Shown in pieces: positions 6,521 to 12,686 of a stretch of DNA of 14,308 nt. The first letter of the stretch is position 1. Each line of letters opens with the position of its first letter. The notes under the pieces are model-generated. The model saw only the letters and a list, made by a program, of their open reading frames with translations. It was not told where the DNA came from and searched no databases. Source of the stretch: Acidaminococcus sp. CAG:917 (GTDB taxonomy: Bacteria; Bacillota; Clostridia; Christensenellales; CAG-917); the NCBI GenBank assembly GCA_000437555.1, contig FR901006.1:24505-38812 (forward strand), read 5' to 3'. Both the position numbers and the translations under genes were made by a program.

Positions 6521-7762
6521 ATGTTTAACGTAGAAGAGGTTTGCAAAAAAGCCAAGGAGGCTTCATATATTCTGGCAGGCTACACCTCCGAGCAAAAGAA
6601 TAGAATGCTCGAGGCGGTGGCAGTAGCGCTCGAGGAGAACAAGTCGGAAATTTTAAAGGAAAACGCCGTAGACCTTAAAAACTACACAAAGCAAGATTCC
6701 GTCTTTGTCGACCGACTCACTTTGACGGGCGAGCGTATAGATACTATGATAGAGGGAGTGAGGCAGATTATTTCTTTGCCCGACCCCGTAGGCGAGATTG
6801 TAGAAACTTTCACCAACAAGGCGGGACTTGAACTTAAAAGGGTTCTCGCTCCTTTGGGAGTAATTGCCATAATATACGAGGCAAGGCCAAACGTCACCGT
6901 TGACGCCGCAGCACTTTGCCTTAAAAGCGGCAATGCGGTAGTGTTGAGGGGCGGTAAGGACGCAATCTGCTCAAACAGAGCGCTTTATAACGTGATGAGA
7001 AACGCTATTGCCAAGGCGGGAATGAATCCCGACTGTGTGGCATTTATAGACGATATTTCAAGGGAATCGTCAAAGGATATGCTCGGGCAGGGTAAATATA
7101 TCGACGTGTGTATTCCCCGAGGAGGCGAAGGATTAAAGCATTTCGTGCTCGAAAACGCCACAATGCCGGTTATAGCGTCGTCGGGCGGAAACTGTCACGT
7201 TTACGTCGAAAAGACGGCAGACTTAGAGATGGCAAAAAATATCGTGTTCAACGCAAAGACTCAGCGTCCGTCCGTATGTAATGCGGCGGAGCATCTTATC
7301 GTCGATGAGGCAATATGCGAAAAGTTTTTGCCCATGGCTTACGACGCTTTGTCTACCAAAAACGTGGAAATCGTCGGAGACGAGAGAGCAAGAAAAGTTT
7401 TGCCGAAAATCGGGATTATGACCGATGAAGACTACGGAACTGAATACGAAGCCTATAAAATGTCGTTCGCGGTAGTAAACGGCGTTAAAGAAGCGGTGGA
7501 TATGATTAACAAATATTCTACAAATCATTCGGATGCGATTATAACAAAAGACGAATTTGCAAAAAATTATTTTGAAAAGAACGTCGATTCCGCCTGCGTA
7601 TACGTTAACGCTTCGACTCGCTTCACCGACGGATTTGAATTCGGGCTCGGTGCGGAAATGGGTATTTCCACCCAAAAACTCCACGCGAGAGGACCTATCG
7701 CTCTTAAAGAGCTTACGTCGGTAAAATACGTCATCGAAGGAAACGGACAGGTTAGAAACTAG
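6521..7762 (+). CDS. proA: Glutamate-5-semialdehyde dehydrogenase (gamma-glutamyl phosphate reductase)
   Basis: A 413-residue NADPH-dependent enzyme that reduces gamma-glutamyl phosphate to glutamate-5-semialdehyde in proline synthesis. Family landmarks are VDRLTLTGERIDTMIEGVRQI, PLGVIAIIYEARPNVTVDAAALCLKSGNAVVLRGG near residue 110-145, CIPRGGEGL, and the catalytic Cys253 in RPSVCNAAEHL. The C-terminus has TRFTDGFEFGLGAEMGISTQKLHARGP. Full length; SD GAGG precedes the ATG. Neither proB (its usual partner) nor proC is in the window, so proline synthesis is split across loci. It follows yebC after 12 bases and precedes nifS by 17. Confidence 0.96.
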   Translation: MFNVEEVCKKAKEASYILAGYTSEQKNRMLEAVAVALEENKSEILKENAVDLKNYTKQDSVFVDRLTLTGERIDTMIEGVRQIISLPDPVGEIVETFTNKAGLELKRVLAPLGVIAIIYEARPNVTVDAAALCLKSGNAVVLRGGKDAICSNRALYNVMRNAIAKAGMNPDCVAFIDDISRESSKDMLGQGKYIDVCIPRGGEGLKHFVLENATMPVIASSGGNCHVYVEKTADLEMAKNIVFNAKTQRPSVCNAAEHLIVDEAICEKFLPMAYDALSTKNVEIVGDERARKVLPKIGIMTDEDYGTEYEAYKMSFAVVNGVKEAVDMINKYSTNHSDAIITKDEFAKNYFEKNVDSACVYVNASTRFTDGFEFGLGAEMGISTQKLHARGPIALKELTSVKYVIEGNGQVRN

Positions 7763-7779
7763 ACGCAAAAGAGGCTATT

Positions 7780-8958
7780 ATGATTTATTTGGACCATGCG
7801 GCTACGACGCCGCTCGATAAAGACGTTTTAAAAGAAATGCTTCCTTTTTTCTCGGAAGATTTCGGAAACGCAAACTCTCAGCATACTTACGGTCAAAAGG
7901 CGGCAAGCGCGGTTATTAAGGCAAGAGAAGAGATTGCCGAATGTCTTAATGCCAAGCCGTCGGAGATTTATTTCACCTCGGGCGGAACGGAAGCGGATAA
8001 CTGGGCGCTTAAAGGAGTAGCCTTGGCGCATAAAGACAAAGGCAGGCATATCATAACCAGCAAAATCGAGCACTCGGCTATTTACGCTTCCTGCAAACAG
8101 CTTGAAACTCTCGGATTTGAAGTAACTTATCTCGATGTGGACAGCGAAGGCTTTGTATCGTCCGACACTCTGAAAAACGCAATAAAGAATGACACTATTC
8201 TTGTTTCAATAATGTTTGCAAATAACGAGATAGGCACGATAGAACCGATAAAGGAGCTTTGCGCTATTGCCCACGAAAAGGGAGTCTTGTTTCACACGGA
8301 CGCAGTTCAGGCGGCAGGCTCTGTAAAGCTTGACGTCAAAGACCTCGGCGTTGACCTTATGTCAATATCCTCGCACAAGTTTTACGGACCAAAAGGCGTG
8401 GGCGCGCTGTATGTCCGCAACGGAGTAAAGATAGAAAAGCTTATATCCGGAGGAGAACAGGAAAGGTCTAAAAGAGGCGGAACGACAAACGTTCCCGGCG
8501 TTGTCGGAATGGCTAAAGCATTAAAAAAAGCTTGTTTAGAGATAGACGAAAATGCTAAATACGTTTCCTCATTAAGAGACAGATTTGTTTCGGCGGTGGA
8601 GAGCAAAATTGAAATGATAAAGTTCAACGGACCAAGGCACGACCGTCTTCCCAATAACGCCTCATTCTCTTTCAGGTTTATCGAGGGCGAATCAATTTTG
8701 TTCTCGCTCGATTTAAAAGGCGTATGCGCTTCAAGCGGCTCGGCGTGTTCGTCAGGCTCGCTTGAGCCGAGCAGAACGCTCATGGCAATAGGCGTTCCCG
8801 TAGGAACGGCTCACGGCACGATACGGTTTAGTTTCGGGAAGCATAACACCGTTGAAGAAGTGGATAAAACCGTTGAAATTTTGGCAGATGAAGTAAACAG
8901 ATTAAGACAAATGTCACCGCTTTTCAAGCAAGACAAGGAGAAAAAAGAATATGTATAA
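7780..8958 (+). CDS. nifS: Cysteine desulfurase, NifS/IscS type
   Basis: A 392-residue PLP enzyme that removes sulfur from L-cysteine to supply Fe-S assembly and possibly thio-tRNA. It starts MIYLDHAATTPLD. The PLP-binding Lys200 lies in SSHKFYGPKG, the cofactor-contacting HTDAVQAAG precedes it, and the catalytic Cys323 is in SGSACSSGSLEPS, the form that places it with class I (NifS/IscS) enzymes. The SD AGAGG precedes the ATG. Its last codons overlap the nifU start by 8 bases, so the two are translationally coupled; together they form a minimal Fe-S assembly pair. No iscR or later ISC genes are present here. Confidence 0.95.
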   Translation: MIYLDHAATTPLDKDVLKEMLPFFSEDFGNANSQHTYGQKAASAVIKAREEIAECLNAKPSEIYFTSGGTEADNWALKGVALAHKDKGRHIITSKIEHSAIYASCKQLETLGFEVTYLDVDSEGFVSSDTLKNAIKNDTILVSIMFANNEIGTIEPIKELCAIAHEKGVLFHTDAVQAAGSVKLDVKDLGVDLMSISSHKFYGPKGVGALYVRNGVKIEKLISGGEQERSKRGGTTNVPGVVGMAKALKKACLEIDENAKYVSSLRDRFVSAVESKIEMIKFNGPRHDRLPNNASFSFRFIEGESILFSLDLKGVCASSGSACSSGSLEPSRTLMAIGVPVGTAHGTIRFSFGKHNTVEEVDKTVEILADEVNRLRQMSPLFKQDKEKKEYV

Positions 8959-9334
8959 CGAAAAAGTCATAAACGAATTCAGAAATCCCCGCAACGTGGG
9001 TGAAATAGAAAATTACGACGCAATCGGCACGGTCGGAAACGAAGTTTGCGGAGATATAATGCAAATCACTCTCAAAATCAAAGACGGAGTTATTGTCGAT
9101 GCAAAATTTAAGACGTTCGGTTGCACGGCGGCAGTCGCTTCAAGCTCTATGGCTACAAGTATGATTATAGGCAAGACAATCGAAGAAGCAAAAAAAATCA
9201 CCAATTCCGACGTCATCGAGGCTCTCGGCGGACTTCCCGCTCAAAAAATACACTGTTCTGTTTTGGCGGAAGAGGCCATTGCTCTTGCCATAGAAGACTA
9301 CACCAAAAAACAAGCGGAAAAGAATAAGCAATAA
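8951..9334 (+). CDS. nifU: NifU/IscU-type Fe-S cluster scaffold (N-terminal domain type)
   Basis: A 127-residue scaffold on which NifS-derived sulfur and iron build a [2Fe-2S] cluster before transfer to target proteins. It starts with the family pattern YNEKVINEFRNPRNVGEIE and carries the three cluster ligands Cys33 (VCGD), Cys58 (FGC) and Cys102 (HCSV) plus the conserved Asp35. The length fits the single-domain scaffold, without the central ferredoxin and C-terminal Nfu domains of full NifU. AAGGAG (8936-8941) is inside nifS and the start is read through the end of nifS (8-base overlap), consistent with coupled production of the desulfurase and its partner. Confidence 0.95.
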   Translation: MYNEKVINEFRNPRNVGEIENYDAIGTVGNEVCGDIMQITLKIKDGVIVDAKFKTFGCTAAVASSSMATSMIIGKTIEEAKKITNSDVIEALGGLPAQKIHCSVLAEEAIALAIEDYTKKQAEKNKQ

Positions 9335-9395
9335 TCTTACAATATTTGGCATAAATTTAGGGCGTTTTCTACACATAATAATGTAGGAGGCGTTT

Positions 9396-9524
9396 ATGAA
9401 AAACAGTTTGTTTATCGGTGTGGCGTTGGGTGCCATGGCTACAAGTTATCTCGTTTGCAGAAACGAAATGAAGCAGTCGAGAGAAAAGAGCTTTATAAGG
9501 AAAATCGAAAGGCTTTTTGATTAA
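9396..9524 (+). CDS. 42-residue predicted membrane micro-protein
   Basis: ATG 9396 follows a strong AGGAGG (9385-9390) five bases away and opens a 42-codon frame ending at TAA 9522-9524. Residues 4-21 (SLFIGVALGAMATSYLVC) form one membrane helix with small residues spaced as in helix-packing segments; residues 22-42 are charged (RNEMKQSREKSFIRKIERL), predicted cytosolic. It is too short for ordinary gene finders. It lies 61 bases after nifU and is followed by a terminator at 9562-9587. No family is recognised; similar one-helix proteins act as regulators or stress proteins, but nothing here tells which. The SD and the fit to the terminator argue that it is real. Confidence 0.6.
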   Translation: MKNSLFIGVALGAMATSYLVCRNEMKQSREKSFIRKIERLFD

Positions 9525-9561
9525 ATAAGCCGTTCGGCAAATAGCAAAACCAATATAAATT

Positions 9562-9587
9562 AACAATGCTAAGGCATTGTTTTTTTA
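9562..9587 (+). terminator. Intrinsic terminator after the micro-protein
   Basis: AACAATGC (9562-9569), loop TAAG and GCATTGTT (9574-9581) form the stem, and the T-run continues to 9587. It closes the unit containing nifS, nifU and the micro-protein. Confidence 0.85.
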
Positions 9588-9700
9588 TTTTCAGCTTATT
9601 TTTAAGGATAGGGAAAAATACCGTTTTGTCCGTCAATAATTTTCGGCATTTTTCAGCCAAAAACTTATCTTTACACCTTGCAACAAATAAATGCAAACAG

Positions 9701-9729
9701 TTGACAAACATTTCAAAAGTTCTTATAAT
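9701..9729 (+). promoter_or_regulatory. Promoter of tRNA-Arg
   Basis: Perfect TTGACA (9701-9706), 17-base spacer and perfect TATAAT (9724-9729), ending 14 bases before the mature tRNA 5' end. The upstream stretch 9588-9700 shows nothing else I can identify. Confidence 0.9.
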
Positions 9730-9743
9730 ATTTAAAGTCAAAT

Positions 9744-9820
9744 GCGCCATTAGCTCAGCTGGATAGAGCGTTGCGCTACGGACGCAAAGGTCAGGGGTTC
9801 GAATCCCTTATGACGCACCA
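9744..9820 (+). tRNA. tRNA-Arg (anticodon ACG)
   Basis: A 77-nt cloverleaf with encoded CCA. D-stem GCTC/GAGC, anticodon stem TTGCG/CGCAA around loop CTACGGA, T-arm AGGGG TTCGAAT CCCTT. Anticodon ACG would be deaminated to ICG to read CGU, CGC and CGA. In the acceptor stem (GCGCCAT/ATGACGC) the fourth pair is C-A instead of C-G, the only non-pairing position there. It has its own promoter and terminator. Confidence 0.95.
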
Positions 9821-9822
9821 AG

Positions 9823-9850
9823 AAAAAAGGACGCTATAGCGTCCTTTTTT
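9823..9850 (+). terminator. Intrinsic terminator of tRNA-Arg
   Basis: A near-perfect palindrome, AAAAAAGGACGC/TATAGCGTCCTTTTTT, ending in a T-run, begins two bases after the tRNA CCA end. Because the stem is flanked by A- and T-runs it could act on either strand. Confidence 0.9.
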
Positions 9851-9936
9851 CGTGTTCGGATTAAGCGTAGTCAGGCAAAGAAAAATTTTCAGTTTTTTTC
9901 ACCTTTAAGGGGACGGACTGCAATCTGTATGATTGC

Positions 9937-9968
9937 TTAGACACCGTAGTTTAGACACCGTATATAAT
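9937..9968 (+). promoter_or_regulatory. Probable regulated promoter of the ABC exporter, with two 12-bp direct repeats
   Basis: TATAAT at 9963-9968 is preceded by two exact copies of TTAGACACCGTA, at 9937-9948 and 9951-9962, a period of 14 bases. No good -35 hexamer sits at 17 bases (GACACC), and TAGACA at 9938-9943 is at 19. A short inverted repeat GCAATC/GATTGC (9920-9936) abuts the first copy. A weak -35 overlapped by tandem repeats is the layout of a promoter that needs a bound regulator, but which protein binds is unknown. Confidence 0.6.
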
Positions 9969-9989
9969 ATTTAAGGCGATATTTATCAC

Positions 9990-10015
9990 GGCAGGCATTT
10001 ATGCTTGCCTTTTTT
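9990..10015 (+). terminator. Terminator-like hairpin in the ABC operon leader
   Basis: GGCAGGC (9990-9996), loop ATTTAT and GCTTGCC (10003-10009), with one G-T pair, are followed by six T (10010-10015). It lies only about 20 bases after the expected start from the 9963 promoter, so transcripts would either stop as roughly 40-nt RNAs or read through toward the exporter. Confidence 0.75.
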
Positions 10016-10019
10016 ATTG

Positions 10020-10033
10020 CCTGAAATTTCAGG
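10020..10033. promoter_or_regulatory. 14-bp perfect palindrome, candidate operator
   Basis: CCTGAAATTTCAGG is a perfect 14-bp dyad between the leader hairpin and the exporter genes. It could bind a dimeric regulator. A weak second promoter, TTGATT (10096-10101) and TAAGAT (10119-10124) with 17 bases between, lies downstream, nine or ten bases before the start codon. Confidence 0.4.
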
Positions 10034-10139
10034 TCAACATAAACCGTAAACGATTTTAGAGTTTAAAAAGATACCGAGCGAGCTGAAAATAATAATTGAT
10101 TTATCTTTTGAGCTATGATAAGATTTTATCGGGTAGTAT

Positions 10140-11051
10140 ATGAACGCTATTGAAATCAACGGATTGAAAAAATCGTTTGGCGACGTTAAGGCTGTCGACG
10201 ATATAAGCTTTAAGGTTAAAGAAGGCAGCCTTTTTGCCTTTTTGGGCGAAAACGGCGCGGGCAAAAGCACAACGATAAACATTATAAGCACTCTACTGTT
10301 AAAGGACGAGGGCGAAGTTTTCGTGGACGGATTGAATATCGATAAGCAAGCGTCCGAAATTCGCTCAAAGATAGGAATTGTTTTTCAAGGATACGTCCTC
10401 GATAAAAGACTCAGCGTTAAGGACAATCTGAAAATCCGTGCTTCATATTACGGAATATACGGCGAGGCGTGGAAAAAGCGTTTCGCGGAACTGAGCGAAG
10501 TTTTTTCGCTCGACGAGATAAATGGCAGGGAATACGGGAAACTCAGCGGAGGACAGCGCAGAAGGGTGGATATAGCCAGGGCGCTCATTAACCGTCCTAA
10601 AATCCTGATTCTGGACGAGCCCACGACGGGGCTTGACCCACAGACAAGAAAGACGGTTTGGGAGATAATTTCAAACGTCAAAAAAGAAACGGGTATGACC
10701 GTGTTTTTGACCACTCACTATATGGAAGAGACGGCTAAAGCAGATACCGTTGTAATTATCGACAGCGGAAAGATAATAGCGGAAGGCTCGCCCGTCAGAC
10801 TTAAAGACAAATATTCAAGCGATTACGTCAAGATTTATTATCCTAAAAATGAAACGATAGAAGAAAGTTTAAAAGGATATCGATATACCTATGAGGACAA
10901 TTTCTACCGAGTCAAGGTTTCGTCAAGTGTTGAGGCCAAAGAGTTTGTTTTGGCGCACGGCAACATATTAAACGATTTTGAAATAATAAAAGGCGATATG
11001 GACGACGTGTTTTTAAACGTGACGGGCAAGACGCTGGGCGGTGAAAAATGA
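10140..11051 (+). CDS. ABC exporter ATP-binding protein (DrrA-like)
   Basis: A 303-residue ATPase that powers the membrane partner encoded next. Residues 1-220 form the nucleotide-binding domain: Walker A GENGAGKST (36-44), Q-loop Gln83, signature LSGGQRRR (135-142), Walker B ILILDEPTTGLDP (155-167) and switch His193. Residues about 220-303 form the C-terminal extension usual for the ABC-2/DrrA group. No signal or membrane segment. The start has only a weak SD (GGGTAG), so expression may be low or regulated. The last four bases overlap the permease start (ATGA), coupling the subunits. Substrate (drug, lipid, peptide or polysaccharide) cannot be inferred from the ATPase alone. Confidence 0.93.
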   Translation: MNAIEINGLKKSFGDVKAVDDISFKVKEGSLFAFLGENGAGKSTTINIISTLLLKDEGEVFVDGLNIDKQASEIRSKIGIVFQGYVLDKRLSVKDNLKIRASYYGIYGEAWKKRFAELSEVFSLDEINGREYGKLSGGQRRRVDIARALINRPKILILDEPTTGLDPQTRKTVWEIISNVKKETGMTVFLTTHYMEETAKADTVVIIDSGKIIAEGSPVRLKDKYSSDYVKIYYPKNETIEESLKGYRYTYEDNFYRVKVSSSVEAKEFVLAHGNILNDFEIIKGDMDDVFLNVTGKTLGGEK

Positions 11052-12001
11052 AAAACGATTTCGTATGCCTCGGCAATCTGATAAGCCGTGAAATAAAGAT
11101 ATTTTTAAAGGATAAGGCTTCTGTATTTTTTTCTATACTTGCGCCCATTATCATCTTGCTTCTTTATTTCTTATTCCTCGGCGATATGCAGGTAAGCTCT
11201 GTAGAGGCTACGCTCAAAGGAACGGGTGTCTCAAGAGACCTTATAAAGTCATTTATAGACGGCTGGATGCTCGCCGGCGTTGTGTCGGTTGCCTGCATAA
11301 CGGTATCTTTTTCGGCATACAACGTTGTGCTTTCCGATAAAGAATGCGGGGCGCTTGACGATTTAAACTCGAGTCCCGTTAAGCGTTGGGTTATCAATTT
11401 AAGTTATTATATATACAATTTCACCGTCACACTGATAATTTGCACTATATTGCTTATAATCGTTTTTATCTATCTTGCCATAACGGGTTGGTATTTATCG
11501 GCAGGCGAGGCATTTGCAGTGATAGGAATGATTATCCTTTCTATTTTTTCCGCAACGTTAGTCACCACCGCAATTTGCGGATTCGTCAAGACGGTAAACG
11601 CTCATTCAGCACTTGTAGGAATACTCAGCGCGGTCAGCGGATTTTTAATCGGCGCATATATGCCCATAGGTATGTATCCTCAAGCGGTGCAATATATCGT
11701 ATTGTTTATCCCCGGCACCTACAGCGCAGGCGTTTTCAGAAATCTGTTTATGAACGGAGCATTAAATGAAATAGGGAAGATTGCCCCTAATCATAAAGAG
11801 GCGCTCCAAGACGCATATTCTATAAACCTTGACTTTTTCGAAGATAAAATAGGTGCGGATATAATGGTTTATGCGCTCATTGCCATGATAGCCATTTTTG
11901 CCGTGTTAAACGTTGCACTCGCTTTCGTCTTGCCAAAACTTAAATATCTGTCCGCAATAAAAAAGCCGAAAAATAAAAAGACAAAAGATTTATACGAATA
12001 A
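11048..12001 (+). CDS. ABC-2 type exporter permease
   Basis: A 317-residue integral membrane protein with six or so hydrophobic segments: about 24-45, 73-95, 115-143, 153-178, 186-204 and 265-297. After the first helix there is a long extracytoplasmic-type loop (about 46-70), and a second, between helices five and six (about 205-262), contains an N/D-rich stretch. The pattern N-terminal amphipathic helix, helix one, loop, four-helix core and a C-terminal basic tail (KKPKNKKTKD) is that of ABC-2 permeases. It is translated with the preceding ATPase by a four-base overlap and forms, with it, an exporter half that would dimerise. No third subunit or substrate-linked gene is nearby, so the cargo is unknown. 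Confidence 0.9.
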   Translation: MKNDFVCLGNLISREIKIFLKDKASVFFSILAPIIILLLYFLFLGDMQVSSVEATLKGTGVSRDLIKSFIDGWMLAGVVSVACITVSFSAYNVVLSDKECGALDDLNSSPVKRWVINLSYYIYNFTVTLIICTILLIIVFIYLAITGWYLSAGEAFAVIGMIILSIFSATLVTTAICGFVKTVNAHSALVGILSAVSGFLIGAYMPIGMYPQAVQYIVLFIPGTYSAGVFRNLFMNGALNEIGKIAPNHKEALQDAYSINLDFFEDKIGADIMVYALIAMIAIFAVLNVALAFVLPKLKYLSAIKKPKNKKTKDLYE

Positions 12002-12097
12002 ATTAAGCAAGTGTGTTTTTTTCTTTACGGATATTAAAAAATTCGTCCGAACGTAAAACATAAAAATAAATTTTAAAAACTAAATGCTTTAAAACAG

Positions 12098-12126
12098 TTG
12101 TTAAATTCTGTTATTTGTTGTATTAT
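12098..12126 (+). promoter_or_regulatory. Promoter of the valine tRNA operon
   Basis: TTGTTA (12098-12103), 17-base spacer and TATTAT (12121-12126), ending nine bases before the first tRNA. The 12002-12097 stretch after the permease shows no clear terminator, only an A/T-rich sequence. Confidence 0.7.
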
Positions 12127-12135
12127 ATTAGCAAC

Positions 12136-12212
<77 letters not shown>

Positions 12213-12346
12213 AAGCTAACTTGGTTAGCAAGTATTTTACAAGAGAAGAACCGTTTAATCTGATGATATTCTCTTGCCTACTAAACCCGCCATTAAGTTG
12301 GCGGGGTCCAACATCTTTGACTGGGCAAGGCTCAGTTTTTTAATTA
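12213..12346 (+). other. Structured spacer between the valine tRNAs
   Basis: No ORF. Four stem-loops follow in order: GCTAAC/GTTAGC (12215-12229), CAAGAGAA/TTCTCTTG (12240-12276), CCCGCCA/TGGCGGG (12286-12305) and CTGGGC/GCTCAG plus six T (12321-12341). The last looks like an intrinsic terminator only six bases before the second tRNA, for which no promoter is visible in the spacer. Confidence 0.6.
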
Positions 12347-12423
12347 GGAGGCATAGCTCAGTTGGTTAGAGCGCTTGCTTCACATGCAAGAGGTCACAGG
12401 TTCGAGCCCTGTTGTCTCCACCA
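12347..12423 (+). tRNA. tRNA-Val (anticodon CAC)
   Basis: A 77-nt cloverleaf with encoded CCA. Acceptor GGAGGCA/TGTCTCC, D-stem GCTC/GAGC, anticodon stem CTTGC/GCAAG around loop TTCACAT, T-arm ACAGG TTCGAGC CCTGT. CAC reads only GUG. It is a near copy of the upstream tRNA-Val(GAC), with identical anticodon stems and compensated changes in the acceptor and T stems. Confidence 0.95.
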
Positions 12424-12427
12424 ATCG

Positions 12428-12473
12428 AAACCTAAAACGAACTCCTTTTGCGAGAACAGTTTTAGGTTTTTTT
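12428..12473 (+). terminator. Terminator of the valine tRNA operon
   Basis: AAACCTAAAAC (12428-12438) and GTTTTAGGTTT (12459-12469) form an 11-pair stem closing a 20-base loop with a small inner CTC/GAG pairing, followed by T to 12473. It begins five bases after the CCA of the second tRNA. Confidence 0.85.
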
Positions 12474-12476
12474 ATT

Positions 12477-12500
12477 AAAAAAACTACTGTTGACCAGTAG
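12477..12500 (-). terminator. Terminator of the minus-strand small RNA
   Basis: On the minus strand CTACTG, loop GTCAA and CAGTAG are followed by seven T (plus-strand A-run 12477-12483). The stem is a perfect six pairs. Confidence 0.8.
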
Positions 12501-12501
12501 C

Positions 12502-12573
12502 TTAAATCATTCGCAGAAGGAGGTGACACGCGGTGCCACTCGGAGCCCTAACTTGCTGTATAAAAGCTTCCAT
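12502..12573 (-). CDS. Possible 23-residue leader peptide or micro-protein
   Basis: An ATG at 12573-12571 follows GGAGG with nine bases between, and 23 codons run to TAA at 12504-12502, immediately before the terminator stem. The peptide (MEAFIQQVRAP then SGTACHLLLRMI) has no signal or recognisable domain. Its SD is one arm of the 10-bp stem and its start codon lies in the inner hairpin, so translation would be blocked in the folded full-length RNA. It may be a leader peptide or merely a by-product of the palindrome. Confidence 0.25.
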   Translation of the reverse strand: MEAFIQQVRAPSGTACHLLLRMI

Positions 12574-12630
12574 ACAACATCACCTCCTTAACGCACCTAA
12601 CATATTGGCACCTTATGTTTCGGTGTTCAT

Positions 12631-12659
12631 ATTATATTCAAAATTTCTTTGATTGTCAA
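12631..12659 (-). promoter_or_regulatory. Consensus promoter on the minus strand
   Basis: Minus-strand TTGACA (12659-12654), 17-base spacer and TATAAT (12636-12631) match both hexamers exactly. Transcription would start near 12625 and run toward the tRNA genes. Confidence 0.85.
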
Positions 12660-12686
12660 GGTAAACGGCGGTTTATGCCGCGAAAG

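Larger units (their letters stand above)
12477..12625 (-). ncRNA. Candidate ~150-nt small RNA with T-box-like motif
   Basis: A promoter at 12631-12659 and a terminator at 12477-12500 on the minus strand bracket a transcript of about 148 nt with no gene behind it. Reading the minus strand: a small CACC/GGTG hairpin, then AAGGAGGTGA (12589-12580) pairing with TCACCTCCTT (12526-12517) as a 10-bp stem; inside it a second hairpin TGTTGTAT/ATACAGCA (arms 12579-12572 and 12561-12554); then CGAGTGGCACCGCG (12542-12529), which matches the T-box core TGGNACCGCG. A 23-codon ORF (12573-12502) sits inside. It could be a T-box relic, a regulatory leader left without a gene, or a new RNA family. Confidence 0.5.

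Noticed and set aside
7223..7768. 181-residue minus-strand ORF inside proA
   Set aside because: Shadow of a strongly supported enzyme gene; no homology pattern or start signals.
9140..9750. Minus-strand ORFs of 65-98 residues between nifU and tRNA-Arg
   Set aside because: They overlap the nifU coding strand, the micro-protein and the terminator, with no promoter or SD.
9566..9766. 66-residue plus-strand ORF ending in tRNA-Arg
   Set aside because: It begins in a terminator and runs through the tRNA promoter into the tRNA.
12529..12625. Calling a complete T-box riboswitch
   Set aside because: The core motif fits, but no stem I or specifier loop of normal size exists between the promoter and motif, the antiterminator partner (complement to CGAG) is missing, and no regulated gene follows.
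12533..12652. 39-residue plus-strand ORF from GTG 12533 with an AAGGAGG upstream
   Set aside because: The SD is the other arm of the palindrome, no plus-strand promoter is visible after the tRNA terminator, and the peptide resembles nothing; the minus-strand promoter and terminator explain the region better.
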